Part shown: piece after piece, positions 1 to 8,073 of the stretch
Position numbering within the stretch: the stretch's first letter is position 1
Layout: the number at the start of each line of letters is the position of its first letter
From: Erythrobacter sp.
GTDB taxonomy: Bacteria; Pseudomonadota; Alphaproteobacteria; Sphingomonadales; Sphingomonadaceae
NCBI RefSeq assembly: GCF_024305245.1
Contig: NZ_JAMWYX010000004.1
Coordinates: 124,001-188,000 of the forward strand
Reading direction: 5' to 3'
Length of the DNA: 64,000 nt
The notes under the pieces: model-generated
Databases searched by the model: none
Seen by the model: only the letters and a program-made list of their open reading frames with translations
Told to the model about the DNA's origin: nothing
Made by a program: the position numbers and the translations under genes

Positions 1-2
1 TG

Positions 3-260
3 GCATCGACGGTGACAAGCCTGCTGGTGATCGCCAGTTTCGTCGTCCTGATGCGCCGCACGGACGAGCGGCACAATGGCCGCCTCGCGCTCTACTGGTG
101 GCCGGTGATGGCGGTGTCGGGCGGGTTTACCGTGTTCACCATGATCCAGGCGCCGGCCAGCGCGTTCGGGCTGATGATCGTGCTGCTGATCGTGGGAACC
201 GGGCTCTATTTCGTCGCGCGCCGCCAGGAGGCGCGGGTTCCCGATCCCGTCTTCGACTAA
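3..260 (+). CDS. C-terminal end of a membrane protein, probably a transporter (5' truncated)
   Basis: The frame is open to the left edge, so this is the tail of a larger gene; the GTG at base 12 that opens the ORF-track entry is probably an internal valine. The visible 85 residues hold three hydrophobic stretches (starting TSLLVIASFVVLM, WWPVMAVSGGFTVF and FGLMIVLLIVGTGLYFV) joined by short charged loops, and end in a polar tail RRQEARVPDPVFD. That layout, with RRTDE after the first helix, resembles the end of an amino-acid permease of the APC superfamily, but no signature motif is inside the window. The membrane call is firm; the transporter call is a guess. Confidence 0.5.
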   Translation, partial: ASTVTSLLVIASFVVLMRRTDERHNGRLALYWWPVMAVSGGFTVFTMIQAPASAFGLMIVLLIVGTGLYFVARRQEARVPDPVFD

Positions 261-267
261 CCGAATT

Positions 268-1554
268 TCAGGAAAACTGGCCCCGCTTTGGCCCGAGATA
301 GCCGAACAGATACGCCCCCACCTTGCGCATCTGGATTTCCTCGCTGCCTTCGGTGATTCGGTAGCGGCGGTGGTGGCGGTAGATGTGTTCGAACGGCTTG
401 TGGCGCGAATAGCCGATGCCGCCGTGGACCTGCATCGCCCGGTCCGCCGCCTCGCACACCAGCCGGTTCGCCCAGTAATTGCACATCGAGACCTTGTCGC
501 TGATGGTGCGCTCGATCTGTTCGTGGGGCATATTGTCCATTTCCCACGCGGTCTTGAAGATCAGCAGCCGCAGCATTTCCGACTGCGTGGCGAGCTCCAC
601 CAGCGGAAACTGGATCGCCTGATTGCGGGCGAGTTCCTCGCCGAAGGGCTTGCGTTCCCGCGCATATTTCACGCTCTCGTCGATGCAATAGAGCGCCGCG
701 CCGCAGCTCGACGCCGCCTGCCGGATGCGGTTCTGATGAACGAAGCTCTGCGCCAGCGCGAGGCCGCGCCCTTCGATGCCCAGTACAGCTTCGTCCGGCA
801 CCCAGACATTGGTGACGCTGAGGCGCGGGTGATCGGTGGGCATGTTGAAGGTCCACATCCACTCCTCGATTTTCAGGCCCTCGGTGGGGTTGGGGACGAG
901 GAAGCAGGTGATACCGCTGGCATCGCCCGCCTTGCCGCTGGTGCGCGCGAACATCGCGCAGTGGGTGGCGACGTGCATGCCGGTGATCCACATCTTCTCG
1001 CCGTTGATGAGCCAGCCGTCGATGCCATCGCGGGTTTCTCGGACGGCGACCGTCTCCATGTGCGTGGCGTCCGATCCGTGGTCGGGTTCGGTCAGGCCGA
1101 AGGCGACGCGGCGGGTGCGCTCGAACCCGCCGGTGATGAATTCCTGCTTCTGCTCCTCGGTCCCCCACTGGTCGAACATGGCGACGAAGGGGAAATTGCC
1201 GACGATGGAGTGCTCGTTCTGCAAGTCATTGTGAAGGCCCAGCCCTTGGCGCGCGAAATGCTCGCGGATCACCGCCATCCAGAGGTTGCTGCCATCCTTG
1301 CCGCCGTAACGCTTGGGCGCAGAGAAGCGCCAATGGCCCGCCTTGTCGGCGCGGCGGGTGGCCTCTTTAAGGAGTTCTTCCCACTCGTGCCGGGGCAGCC
1401 CGCCCGCTTCGAAGTCCGTCCGCGCATATTCGCGGCGGTGGTCGAAGAAGCGGATATTGTCGTCCTGCTGCTCGAGCGGCTTGATCTCGGCGGCGATGAA
1501 GGCATTGAGTTCATCGAGATAGGCTTGCAGTTCGGCGGGGATGGCGAAGTCCAT
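268..1554 (-). CDS. Acyl-CoA dehydrogenase family protein
   Basis: FAD-dependent acyl-CoA dehydrogenase of 428 residues, oxidising an acyl-CoA thioester to the 2-enoyl-CoA and passing electrons to ETF. Typical marks are GLTEPDHGSDATHM in the middle beta-domain, WITGMHVATHCAMFART, and the C-terminal helical part with MQVHGGIGYSRHKPFEHIYR, which carries the flavin-contacting QVHGG motif. The ORF track starts nine codons earlier, but ATG at 1554 has an AGGAGAAGG site just upstream and gives the usual N-terminus MDFAIP. It lies 2 bases after the stop of the phosphotransferase, in an M48-phosphotransferase-dehydrogenase operon. This pairing of dehydrogenase and APH-like kinase is common in acyl-CoA degradation loci; the substrate cannot be read from sequence. 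Confidence 0.9.
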   Translation of the reverse strand: MDFAIPAELQAYLDELNAFIAAEIKPLEQQDDNIRFFDHRREYARTDFEAGGLPRHEWEELLKEATRRADKAGHWRFSAPKRYGGKDGSNLWMAVIREHFARQGLGLHNDLQNEHSIVGNFPFVAMFDQWGTEEQKQEFITGGFERTRRVAFGLTEPDHGSDATHMETVAVRETRDGIDGWLINGEKMWITGMHVATHCAMFARTSGKAGDASGITCFLVPNPTEGLKIEEWMWTFNMPTDHPRLSVTNVWVPDEAVLGIEGRGLALAQSFVHQNRIRQAASSCGAALYCIDESVKYARERKPFGEELARNQAIQFPLVELATQSEMLRLLIFKTAWEMDNMPHEQIERTISDKVSMCNYWANRLVCEAADRAMQVHGGIGYSRHKPFEHIYRHHRRYRITEGSEEIQMRKVGAYLFGYLGPKRGQFS

Positions 1555-1556
1555 GG

Positions 1557-2903
1557 TTATTCCTTCTCCTTCATCACCCATCGCTCCCGCGCCACAGCCA
1601 GCGAGGGATAACCAGGGACGTCTGCGCTTAATTTCTCGATTGCATCTTGCTGCAAATCCCAGAGCAAGTTTGGCGTTGCGAGGGATTCTTTTCCGGAGAG
1701 AATGTCCCGTGCTCGCTCACGATCACACGCCCGAGGCCAGAGCGATTCGTCCCGCACAATCATCTTGAGGGCATTTCGAGCGACCGCGTGCTGGAAACGG
1801 TCATGTCCGGACATCAGCGGCTTGATCGTTTCCAGCCACTCGATGACGGCTTCAGCAAGCTCACCATTGGTCGCCTCGCCAGCTTCTTTCTCCACTTCGA
1901 AATCGAAGCATGCTGGTTCCCGCTCCGCCTCCGGAGCATCCTCCTCCAGCAGCAGCAGCAGATCGAGTTCCTGCTCGCTCGTACGCCTTGAGATCACTAC
2001 GCGTTCGAGCATCCGGTCCGCGCCCGAGCGCCATTGCGCCGCCATCTTGAGGCAACCGAGCGCCCACCACACGGTGCGAAAGATCGTCCAGAAGCGGAAG
2101 CGCGCCGGGTCTATTGTTCCCCCCGCCTCGGCCTCATAGGCGGCGAGGTAGTCCGCGATGCTCCCCAGCCCCAACGCCGGCCGGTCGTAGCGGGCGAAGC
2201 GCCACACCGCCATGCAGCCGAAGGCGAGGTCTTCGTGGGGGTCGCCGAAATGGGCGAGTTCCCAGTCGAGCACGCCGGTCAGGCGCGAGCCTTCGACCAG
2301 CAGGTTGCCCATGCGGTAATCGCCGTGATTGAGGACAGGCTCGACTGGCGTGGGACAATTGTCCTCCAGCCACTTCAGCCCCAGAGCAATGATCGGGCGA
2401 TCCCCGCCCGCTTCGATGAACTGCGCCTTGAGGTCGGCAATCGCGGCGCGGTAATCCATCACCGGTACGCCTGCGGGCACATCGGCCTGACGCAGGCGAT
2501 GAATCCGCGCCAAGTCCCGCGCCGCCTCTCGCAGCAACCCCGCCGGATCGCCGCACGCCAGAATGACCTTGGGATCAGCGGTCCCCGGCAGCGCGCCCAT
2601 GATGAAGCCCGAACCGAGGCCGTCCGCTTCTTCCAGCACCGCCACGACCTCCGGCGCGGTCACACCCTTGGCGCGCGCCGCCTCGATCAGCGCGGCCTCG
2701 GTAGCATGCCCGTAAGGCCGCCCTTCCATGAAAGCGATACTCGGCGCGCGGCGCAGCACGAAAGCCGCGTCCCCGGACACAAAGCGCCAGCTTTCCATCA
2801 CCGCCCCGCCGGTGAGCCGCTGCGGCTCTTCCGACATCGCGCCAAGCCCGGCGCGGGTACACACCCGCGCCAAACCCGCCTGCAGTATATCTGTATCGAT
2901 CAC
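1557..2903 (-). CDS. Phosphotransferase family protein with C-terminal DUF6285-like domain
   Basis: A 448-residue protein with an aminoglycoside-phosphotransferase-fold (APH) kinase domain over about residues 1-330. The catalytic loop LNHGDYRMGNLL and the metal-binding VLDWELAHFGDP segment are both intact. The remaining 110 residues, rich in Glu/Ala/Arg, look like the DUF6285 domain often found beside such kinases. The long ORF start at 3020 lies inside the M48 gene; a GTG at 2903 overlaps the TGA of that gene (GTGA), giving translational coupling and the N-terminus VIDTDILQAG. Members next to acyl-CoA dehydrogenases are thought to phosphorylate hydroxyacyl groups, as in eukaryotic ACAD10/11; applied here that is inference. 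Confidence 0.85.
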   Translation of the reverse strand: MIDTDILQAGLARVCTRAGLGAMSEEPQRLTGGAVMESWRFVSGDAAFVLRRAPSIAFMEGRPYGHATEAALIEAARAKGVTAPEVVAVLEEADGLGSGFIMGALPGTADPKVILACGDPAGLLREAARDLARIHRLRQADVPAGVPVMDYRAAIADLKAQFIEAGGDRPIIALGLKWLEDNCPTPVEPVLNHGDYRMGNLLVEGSRLTGVLDWELAHFGDPHEDLAFGCMAVWRFARYDRPALGLGSIADYLAAYEAEAGGTIDPARFRFWTIFRTVWWALGCLKMAAQWRSGADRMLERVVISRRTSEQELDLLLLLEEDAPEAEREPACFDFEVEKEAGEATNGELAEAVIEWLETIKPLMSGHDRFQHAVARNALKMIVRDESLWPRACDRERARDILSGKESLATPNLLWDLQQDAIEKLSADVPGYPSLAVARERWVMKEKE

Positions 2904-3682
2904 TTGATCTGCTTGCGCATCCGCTTGGCGCGCGCGGCGGGGTTGGGGTGGGTCTGCAGCAGTGCAATCCCGCCACCGCCGCCATTCAACGCCGCCAGCT
3001 TGTCCATCGCGGAAGGGCAACCCTGCAGATTGTAGCCTCGCGCCGCCATGAAGGTGAGCGCGTAGTCATCCGACGCCGTTTCCGCCTTTTGCGAATGCTG
3101 CGCATACATCACGTTCTGCAGCAGCCCGCCCAGTTCCGAATTGGCGACTTGGCGCACCCCGCCGCTGGCGGTTCCGGCAACGCTGAGTGCCGCATCCTGT
3201 TGCAGCGCGCGGCGCATCCGCTTTTGCCCGTGTTCCAGCTTCACATGGCCGATTTCGTGGCCGATCACGCAGCGCACTTCATCGTCGTTCATGGCGTCCA
3301 TCAGCCCGGAATAGACCCGCACCGTGCCATCGCCCATCGCAAAGGCGTTCACGTCATCGGCGAGGTATGCCTTGATATCGAGGTTCAGCCCATCATAGCT
3401 GTCCAGTCCCTGCGTCAGCTTGGCGAGGCGGACGGCATACGGATCTTTCGCCGGAGCGAGCGGGTTCCGGCGGTCCATCTCGTCGGACATCTGCCCGAAA
3501 TAGGCGACCATCTGTTCGTCCGATACGGTTGCGGCCTGCGCCACTTTCCTGGCTGCCCCCATGACGTCGCCCATGCTCTGCGAATGGGCCGGAGCCGCCG
3601 GTGCGAGCATTGTCGCACCGGCCAGTCCAGCGGCGGCGAGCACCGGTGAAAGCGCGGCCAGAAGCTTGATTCCCTTAAGCAT
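2900..3682 (-). CDS. M48 family metallopeptidase, exported
   Basis: Zinc metalloprotease of 260 residues. It starts with a signal sequence (MLKGIKLLAALSPVLAAAGL followed by a small-residue stretch ending AHSQS), so it should act in the periplasm. The zinc site is VIGHEIGHVKLEHG at about residues 138-151; a later ETASDDYAL supplies the expected third ligand region. The length fits the LoiP/YcaL type of small soluble M48 proteases rather than the membrane HtpX type. It is first in an operon with the phosphotransferase (4-base overlap) and the acyl-CoA dehydrogenase, an association that gives no clear functional link. Periplasmic protein quality control is the likely role. Confidence 0.85.
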   Translation of the reverse strand: MLKGIKLLAALSPVLAAAGLAGATMLAPAAPAHSQSMGDVMGAARKVAQAATVSDEQMVAYFGQMSDEMDRRNPLAPAKDPYAVRLAKLTQGLDSYDGLNLDIKAYLADDVNAFAMGDGTVRVYSGLMDAMNDDEVRCVIGHEIGHVKLEHGQKRMRRALQQDAALSVAGTASGGVRQVANSELGGLLQNVMYAQHSQKAETASDDYALTFMAARGYNLQGCPSAMDKLAALNGGGGGIALLQTHPNPAARAKRMRKQIK

Positions 3683-3729
3683 AAGTCATCCTCCCTCTGG
3701 CCGTACGATGCTCGCCAACCGCCCGATTA

Positions 3730-5157
3730 TCAAGCGGGGACGTTGTCCTTCTTGACGGTGATTACCTGCGCATAGGTGAACTCCTTCAGGCCTTCCTTGC
3801 CGTATTCGGCGCCGAAGCCCGACTGCTTGTGCCCGCCGAACGGCGCGAAGGGCGACAGGTGGAGGAATTCGTTGACCCACACCGTCCCGGTTTCGAGCTG
3901 TTCGGCGATTTCGACGCCCTTTTCCGGGTTGCCGGTCCACACCGCGCCCGCCAGCCCGTAATCGCTGGCATTGGCGCGGGCGATCACTTCCTGCTCGCTG
4001 GAGAACTTCATCAGCGGCATCACCGGGCCGAATTGTTCCTCGGCCACGATCCGCGCGTCTTCGGGCGGGTTGTCGAGGATGGTCAGCGGCACGAAGTAGC
4101 CGGTGCCGCTCGGATCGACATTGCCGCCGAGCAGGAACTTGTAGCCGTTGTCCTTGGCATCCTCGATCAATTCGACCACGCGGTCGAACTGCTTCTTGTT
4201 CTGGATCGGGCCGACTCCTGTGCCCTGCTGTGCGCCGTCGCCGACGGTTACGGTCTTGGCGAATTCGACGATCGCGGCGGACAGTTCGTCATAGATATCC
4301 TCGTGGATATAGACGCGCTTGGCCGCGACGCAGATCTGCCCGGCGTTGGAAAAGCTCGACCAGAACAGCTGTTCGGCAACCTTCTTGGGATCGGCATCGG
4401 GCAGCACGATCGAGGCGTCGTTGCCGCCGAGTTCGAGCGTGATGCGCTTCAGGTCGGCGCTGGCGCCCTCCATGATCTTCTTGCCGGTCGCGGTCGATCC
4501 GGTGAAGGTGATCTTGTCGATATCGGGGTGCGAAGTCATCATCGGGCCAAGGTCGTCCTCGCCGGTGATGATGTTGACCACGCCTGCAGGCACCTTGTCG
4601 GCGATCAGTTCGGCGATCCGCAGTGTGGTCAGCGGAGTGAAGGGCGAAGGCTTGAGGATGATGGTGCAGCCCGACAGCATGGCGGGCACGATCTTCTGGA
4701 TCGCCATCATCACCGGGAAGTTCCACGGCACGATCCCGGCGACCACGCCCACCGGCACGCGGCGGGTGCGCGACAGGCGGGTGTCGCTGTCCTCGGTCAC
4801 TTCGTCATCGAGGCTGAGGGTCGATTGCGCCGCGCTCATGCCCGCCGCGCCGTAGATTTCGCCCTTGGCCTGATCGTGCGGCTTGCCCTGTTCGCTGGTC
4901 AGCAGGCGATAGAGTTCGTCGGCATTGGCCTTGATCGCGCCCGAAATCGCCATGATCGCGGCGCGGCGTTCCTCGATCGGCGTGTTCTTCCAGCTCTTGA
5001 ACGCGGCGCGCGCGGCGGCGACTGCCTTGTCGAGCTCGTCCTGGCCGCAAGCCGGAACCTGGCCGATGACCTGTTCGGTCGCCGGGTTGACCACGTCGAG
5101 CCAGCGGTCGGTGGTGATCATTTCGCCGTTGATAAGATTTTTATACTGCGTGGCCAT
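3730..5157 (-). CDS. NAD(P)-dependent aldehyde dehydrogenase
   Basis: Aldehyde dehydrogenase superfamily protein of 475 residues, the usual length. The general-base region TLELGGNDASIVLPDAD and the catalytic cysteine in SNAGQICVAAKRVY are present, as are the cofactor-binding TFTGSTATGKKI and the C-terminal FGGHKQSGFGAEYG. The ORF track extends 25 codons further, but ATG at 5157 is preceded by AGAGAGGAA and gives the expected MATQYKNLINGE start. It stands alone and diverges from the glutathione S-transferase gene across about 190 bases. The subfamily looks like a broad-range or semialdehyde enzyme; the substrate is not determinable. Confidence 0.9.
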   Translation of the reverse strand: MATQYKNLINGEMITTDRWLDVVNPATEQVIGQVPACGQDELDKAVAAARAAFKSWKNTPIEERRAAIMAISGAIKANADELYRLLTSEQGKPHDQAKGEIYGAAGMSAAQSTLSLDDEVTEDSDTRLSRTRRVPVGVVAGIVPWNFPVMMAIQKIVPAMLSGCTIILKPSPFTPLTTLRIAELIADKVPAGVVNIITGEDDLGPMMTSHPDIDKITFTGSTATGKKIMEGASADLKRITLELGGNDASIVLPDADPKKVAEQLFWSSFSNAGQICVAAKRVYIHEDIYDELSAAIVEFAKTVTVGDGAQQGTGVGPIQNKKQFDRVVELIEDAKDNGYKFLLGGNVDPSGTGYFVPLTILDNPPEDARIVAEEQFGPVMPLMKFSSEQEVIARANASDYGLAGAVWTGNPEKGVEIAEQLETGTVWVNEFLHLSPFAPFGGHKQSGFGAEYGKEGLKEFTYAQVITVKKDNVPA

Positions 5158-5345
5158 GATGGTTCCTCTCTCGTCGAATGGGGGAGTCGTCCCTCGCCTG
5201 CGTAAACTGGCGCGTTGCAAAGCAAAACGCAATCGCTGGCTGTGGTGGTGGTGTCGGCGGCGGGGCTGTTCGCTCCGCCTGACGATTGCGCATTCGGGGC
5301 GGGCGCTTATGGAAGCAACCGAACACGCCTACACGGAGAGCATGC

Positions 5346-6050
5346 ATGAGTGATTCCCGCCCCGATCTGGTCATCTACGGCAGCCCTGTTTCGCCTTTTG
5401 CCCGCAAGGTGGCAGGCGTGTGCATCGCCAAGGGCGTCCCCTACGAGACCGAGGCGGTGAACGTGTTCGACCCGCCGCAATGGTTCCGCGATATCTCGCC
5501 CATGAAGCGCATTCCGGTGCTGCGCGACCGTTCGGTGGCAGAGGAAGGTGTGGCGGGCACCATCGCCGACAGCTCGGCCATTTGCGCGATGGTCGAACGC
5601 AAGCATCCCGAACCCGCGCTTTATCCCGCAGACCCGATGGCGCTGGGCGAGGCGCTGTTCATCGAGGAATATGCCGACACCTCGCTGGCGATGGCCGGGG
5701 GTCTGGGCATCTTCCGCCCGATCTTCTTCGCAGTGAGCAAGGGGCAGGAGCCCGATCTCGACAAGGCGCGCGATACCTGGGCCAATCAGCTGCCGCCGAT
5801 CTTCGATGTGCTGGAGGCGCGGCTGGGCGGGCGCGAATTCTTCGCCGGCGATAGCGTGTCGATTGCCGATATCTCGGTCGCCTGCGTGCTGATGCAGGTG
5901 TCGCTGGTGGCGGAAACGCCGCTGGGGCAATGGCCCGCGCTCGAAGCACATTTTGCCGCGATGCAGGCGCTTCCTGCGATTGCGGAACCTTACGCGGCGG
6001 CGGATACAATCATCCGCAAGGCCTTGCCGACCCGCTTCGACCTGACCTAA
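5346..6050 (+). CDS. Glutathione S-transferase family protein
   Basis: A 234-residue protein with an N-terminal thioredoxin-fold GST domain (LVIYGSPVSPFARKVAGVC, then MKRIPVLRD for the cis-proline loop and IADSSAICAMVERKHPEP for the glutathione contact) and an alpha-helical C-terminal domain ending FAAMQALPAIAEPYAAAD. The start ATG at 5346 follows GGAGAG; the ORF-track start 20 codons upstream has no such site. It probably conjugates or isomerises electrophiles with glutathione in the cytoplasm. It is followed 42 bases later by mtnP but shares no obvious pathway with it. Confidence 0.88.
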   Translation: MSDSRPDLVIYGSPVSPFARKVAGVCIAKGVPYETEAVNVFDPPQWFRDISPMKRIPVLRDRSVAEEGVAGTIADSSAICAMVERKHPEPALYPADPMALGEALFIEEYADTSLAMAGGLGIFRPIFFAVSKGQEPDLDKARDTWANQLPPIFDVLEARLGGREFFAGDSVSIADISVACVLMQVSLVAETPLGQWPALEAHFAAMQALPAIAEPYAAADTIIRKALPTRFDLT

Positions 6051-6092
6051 TCCCACCACCGGCACAGCAATCAAGGGGCAAGAGCAGCGCAC

Positions 6093-6959
6093 ATGGCCAG
6101 TGAATGGTGCATCGGGATCATCGGCGGATCGGGTCTCTATGCGATAGACGGCATCGAGGATGCGCAATGGATCGCGATCGACACGCCGTGGGGTGATCCC
6201 TCCGACGAAATTCTGTGCGGCACGTTCGCCGGGGTGAAGGTGCGCTTTCTGCCTCGCCACGGACGCGGGCATCCGATTACGCCGACGCAGCTCAATTCGC
6301 GCGCCAATATCGATGCGCTGAAGCGCGCGGGATGCACCGATATTCTCGCGATCAGCGCAGTCGGCAGCTTGCGCGAGGAACTGGAGCCGGGACGGTTTGC
6401 CGTGGTCGAACAATTCATCGATCGCACGGTGCATCGCCCCAGCACGTTCTTCACCAACGGGTTTGTCACGCATGTCTCGATGGCCGATCCGGTGTGCCCG
6501 CGCCTGTCGGAAATGGCAGCCAAAGCGGTCGCCAAGGCGAAGGGCAAGGTCGCGGTCGGCGCGACCTATCTCGCCATGGAAGGCCCGCAATTTTCCACCC
6601 GCGCCGAAAGCCGGATGTACCGCCAGTGGGGCGCGGATGTGATCGGCATGACCGCGATGCCCGAAGCGAAACTCGCCCGCGAAGCTGAGCTGCCTTATGC
6701 GCTGGTCGGCATGGTCACCGACTATGATTGTTGGCGCGAGGGCGAGGCGGTGGATGTCGCCGAGGTGATCGGGCAGATGCAGGCCAACGGCGCGCTTGCC
6801 AGGACAATGGTGAAAAACTTCATCGAAGCCCTGCCCAAGACGCGCGATCCCTCGCCGATCGACAACGCGCTGGACGATGCGGTGATCACTTCGCCCGACG
6901 AGCATGATCCGGCTGTGCTGGCGAACCTCGATGCGGTCGCCCGGCGGTTGCTCGGGTAA
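6093..6959 (+). CDS. mtnP: S-methyl-5'-thioadenosine phosphorylase
   Basis: Purine-nucleoside-phosphorylase-family enzyme of 288 residues that splits 5'-methylthioadenosine with phosphate into adenine and 5-methylthioribose-1-phosphate, the first step of methionine salvage. The N-terminus CIGIIGGSGLYAIDG carries the phosphate-binding GGSG. RHGRGHPITP, AMEGPQFSTRAESRMY and the GMTAMPEAKLAREAELPY segment are hallmark MTAP motifs, and the ending ALVGMVTDYDCWREGE is characteristic. No other salvage genes lie nearby. Confidence 0.95.
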   Translation: MASEWCIGIIGGSGLYAIDGIEDAQWIAIDTPWGDPSDEILCGTFAGVKVRFLPRHGRGHPITPTQLNSRANIDALKRAGCTDILAISAVGSLREELEPGRFAVVEQFIDRTVHRPSTFFTNGFVTHVSMADPVCPRLSEMAAKAVAKAKGKVAVGATYLAMEGPQFSTRAESRMYRQWGADVIGMTAMPEAKLAREAELPYALVGMVTDYDCWREGEAVDVAEVIGQMQANGALARTMVKNFIEALPKTRDPSPIDNALDDAVITSPDEHDPAVLANLDAVARRLLG

Positions 6960-7133
6960 AACCGCAACCGCATTCCGGCGCGCGCCGTGATGCCTCTTCC
7001 GCCGGGCAGCCGTGACCTCCGCACGGGCCGCCGCACGCCAGCAACCGGCGAGCCTGCCGGGCGGATCAATCATCCGCTGCGCGACTTGCTCGGATGCAGG
7101 CCACCACGGAAGAACCACCACGGAGGAAAGCGC

Positions 7134-7577
7134 GTGTTGAAATCGATCCTGATGGGTCTTGTCGGAGGCCAGCGAGCATTGACCCCGCTCGCCGTTGTCG
7201 CGGTAGCGGCGGCGCGCGGAGAGCTTCCCCGCGATAACGGAGCGCCGCGCATATTAAGCCATCCCGCAGTGGTCGCCGGTGCGGTCGCGCTCGCCGTGGG
7301 CGAAATGGCGGGCGACAAGCTTCAATCCGCGCCCGACCGGGTGATGCCGGCGGGTCTGGTGGCACGGTTCGCCACCTCGGCAATTGCAGGCGCCGCCCTT
7401 GCGCCGCGGCACCAACGCTGGACGGCTGCGGCAGTCGGCGGCACGACCGCGCTGATCGCGTCCTATGTCGGATGGCGCGCGCGGATGAAGGCGATGGAGC
7501 GGCAAAGCCAGGCCGCCACCGGCTTTGTCGAGGACGCAGCGGTGCTTGGGTCAGCCGTGGCAGTGGTGCGGGCCTGA
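7134..7577 (+). CDS. DUF4126-like membrane protein
   Basis: Small integral membrane protein of 147 residues, rich in Ala and Gly, with four to five hydrophobic segments and the opening ILMGLVGGQRALTPLAVVAVA that is typical of DUF4126 proteins. The ORF track starts far upstream in non-coding DNA; GTG at 7134 is chosen because GGAGGAAAG sits just before it (a TTG one codon later is possible). The function of the family is unknown. It stands alone, with about 170 bases before it and 200 bases after it in which I see no gene. Confidence 0.75.
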   Translation: MLKSILMGLVGGQRALTPLAVVAVAAARGELPRDNGAPRILSHPAVVAGAVALAVGEMAGDKLQSAPDRVMPAGLVARFATSAIAGAALAPRHQRWTAAAVGGTTALIASYVGWRARMKAMERQSQAATGFVEDAAVLGSAVAVVRA

Positions 7578-7785
7578 CCGGAAAAAGCGGCTCTCCGGCA
7601 TTGCCGGGCGCGCGTCTGGCTGCATTTTTGACGATTTATTGACGCTGGCGGCGTTGACGCTCACCCGCTTTGCGGCGCAGTATTGCTTCAGGAAATCCAC
7701 CGATAATTCAGACCTTCCGGGCTGGGCAGGGAAACCGCGCTGCCGCCGTCGGGAAAGCCGTGTCCGGTGAGATCAGGAGGCGGAG

Positions 7786-8073
7786 ATGCGTGGTTCGATC
7801 AAACCCGGAATGGCAATCGCGGCCGCTGGATTGTGGCTGGCAATCGCAGGCATATTCGTCGTTGCCGCTGCGGATGCCGCAGACGGCAGGCTGGTCACCG
7901 CGCAGGTTGCATCGGCGGTTTCCGCGCTCCCGACCATCGAAGCAGAGTTGCAAGCAGGCGGAGATCATTCGCGCGGTTCCGCTCCATCCCGATGCGGTTT
8001 TGGTGAAGGCCGACTGCTGAAACGGCTGTTCTCTACGCCGGATCATTTCGAGGGCGAATGCAGCCAGCCATGA
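7786..8073 (+). CDS. Small hypothetical protein with N-terminal signal or membrane segment
   Basis: An ORF of 95 residues with a very good AGGAGGCGGAG site directly before its ATG. Residues 9-32 (MAIAAAGLWLAIAGIFVVAAADAA) form a signal peptide or membrane anchor; the rest is polar and unremarkable. It ends inside the start region of the DUF418 gene: its TGA overlaps an ATG at 8070 (ATGA), suggesting coupled translation. I do not recognise a family. The gene could be real or an accidental ORF; the ribosome site and overlap favour it being real. Confidence 0.5.
   Translation: MRGSIKPGMAIAAAGLWLAIAGIFVVAAADAADGRLVTAQVASAVSALPTIEAELQAGGDHSRGSAPSRCGFGEGRLLKRLFSTPDHFEGECSQP

Noticed and set aside
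370-1611. Long plus-strand ORF opposite the acyl-CoA dehydrogenase
   Set aside because: A shadow frame created by high GC in the third codon position; its protein has no recognisable features, while the minus frame is a textbook enzyme.
3829-5205. 458-residue plus-strand ORF opposite the aldehyde dehydrogenase
   Set aside because: Antisense shadow with Arg/His/Gly-rich nonsense composition; the same applies to the long frames at 9694-11232, 14137-15573, 54834-57203 and 60559-61575.
5307-7121. 604-residue minus-strand ORF opposite the glutathione S-transferase and mtnP genes
   Set aside because: Spans two well-supported plus-strand genes and their spacer; composition is typical of antisense frames.
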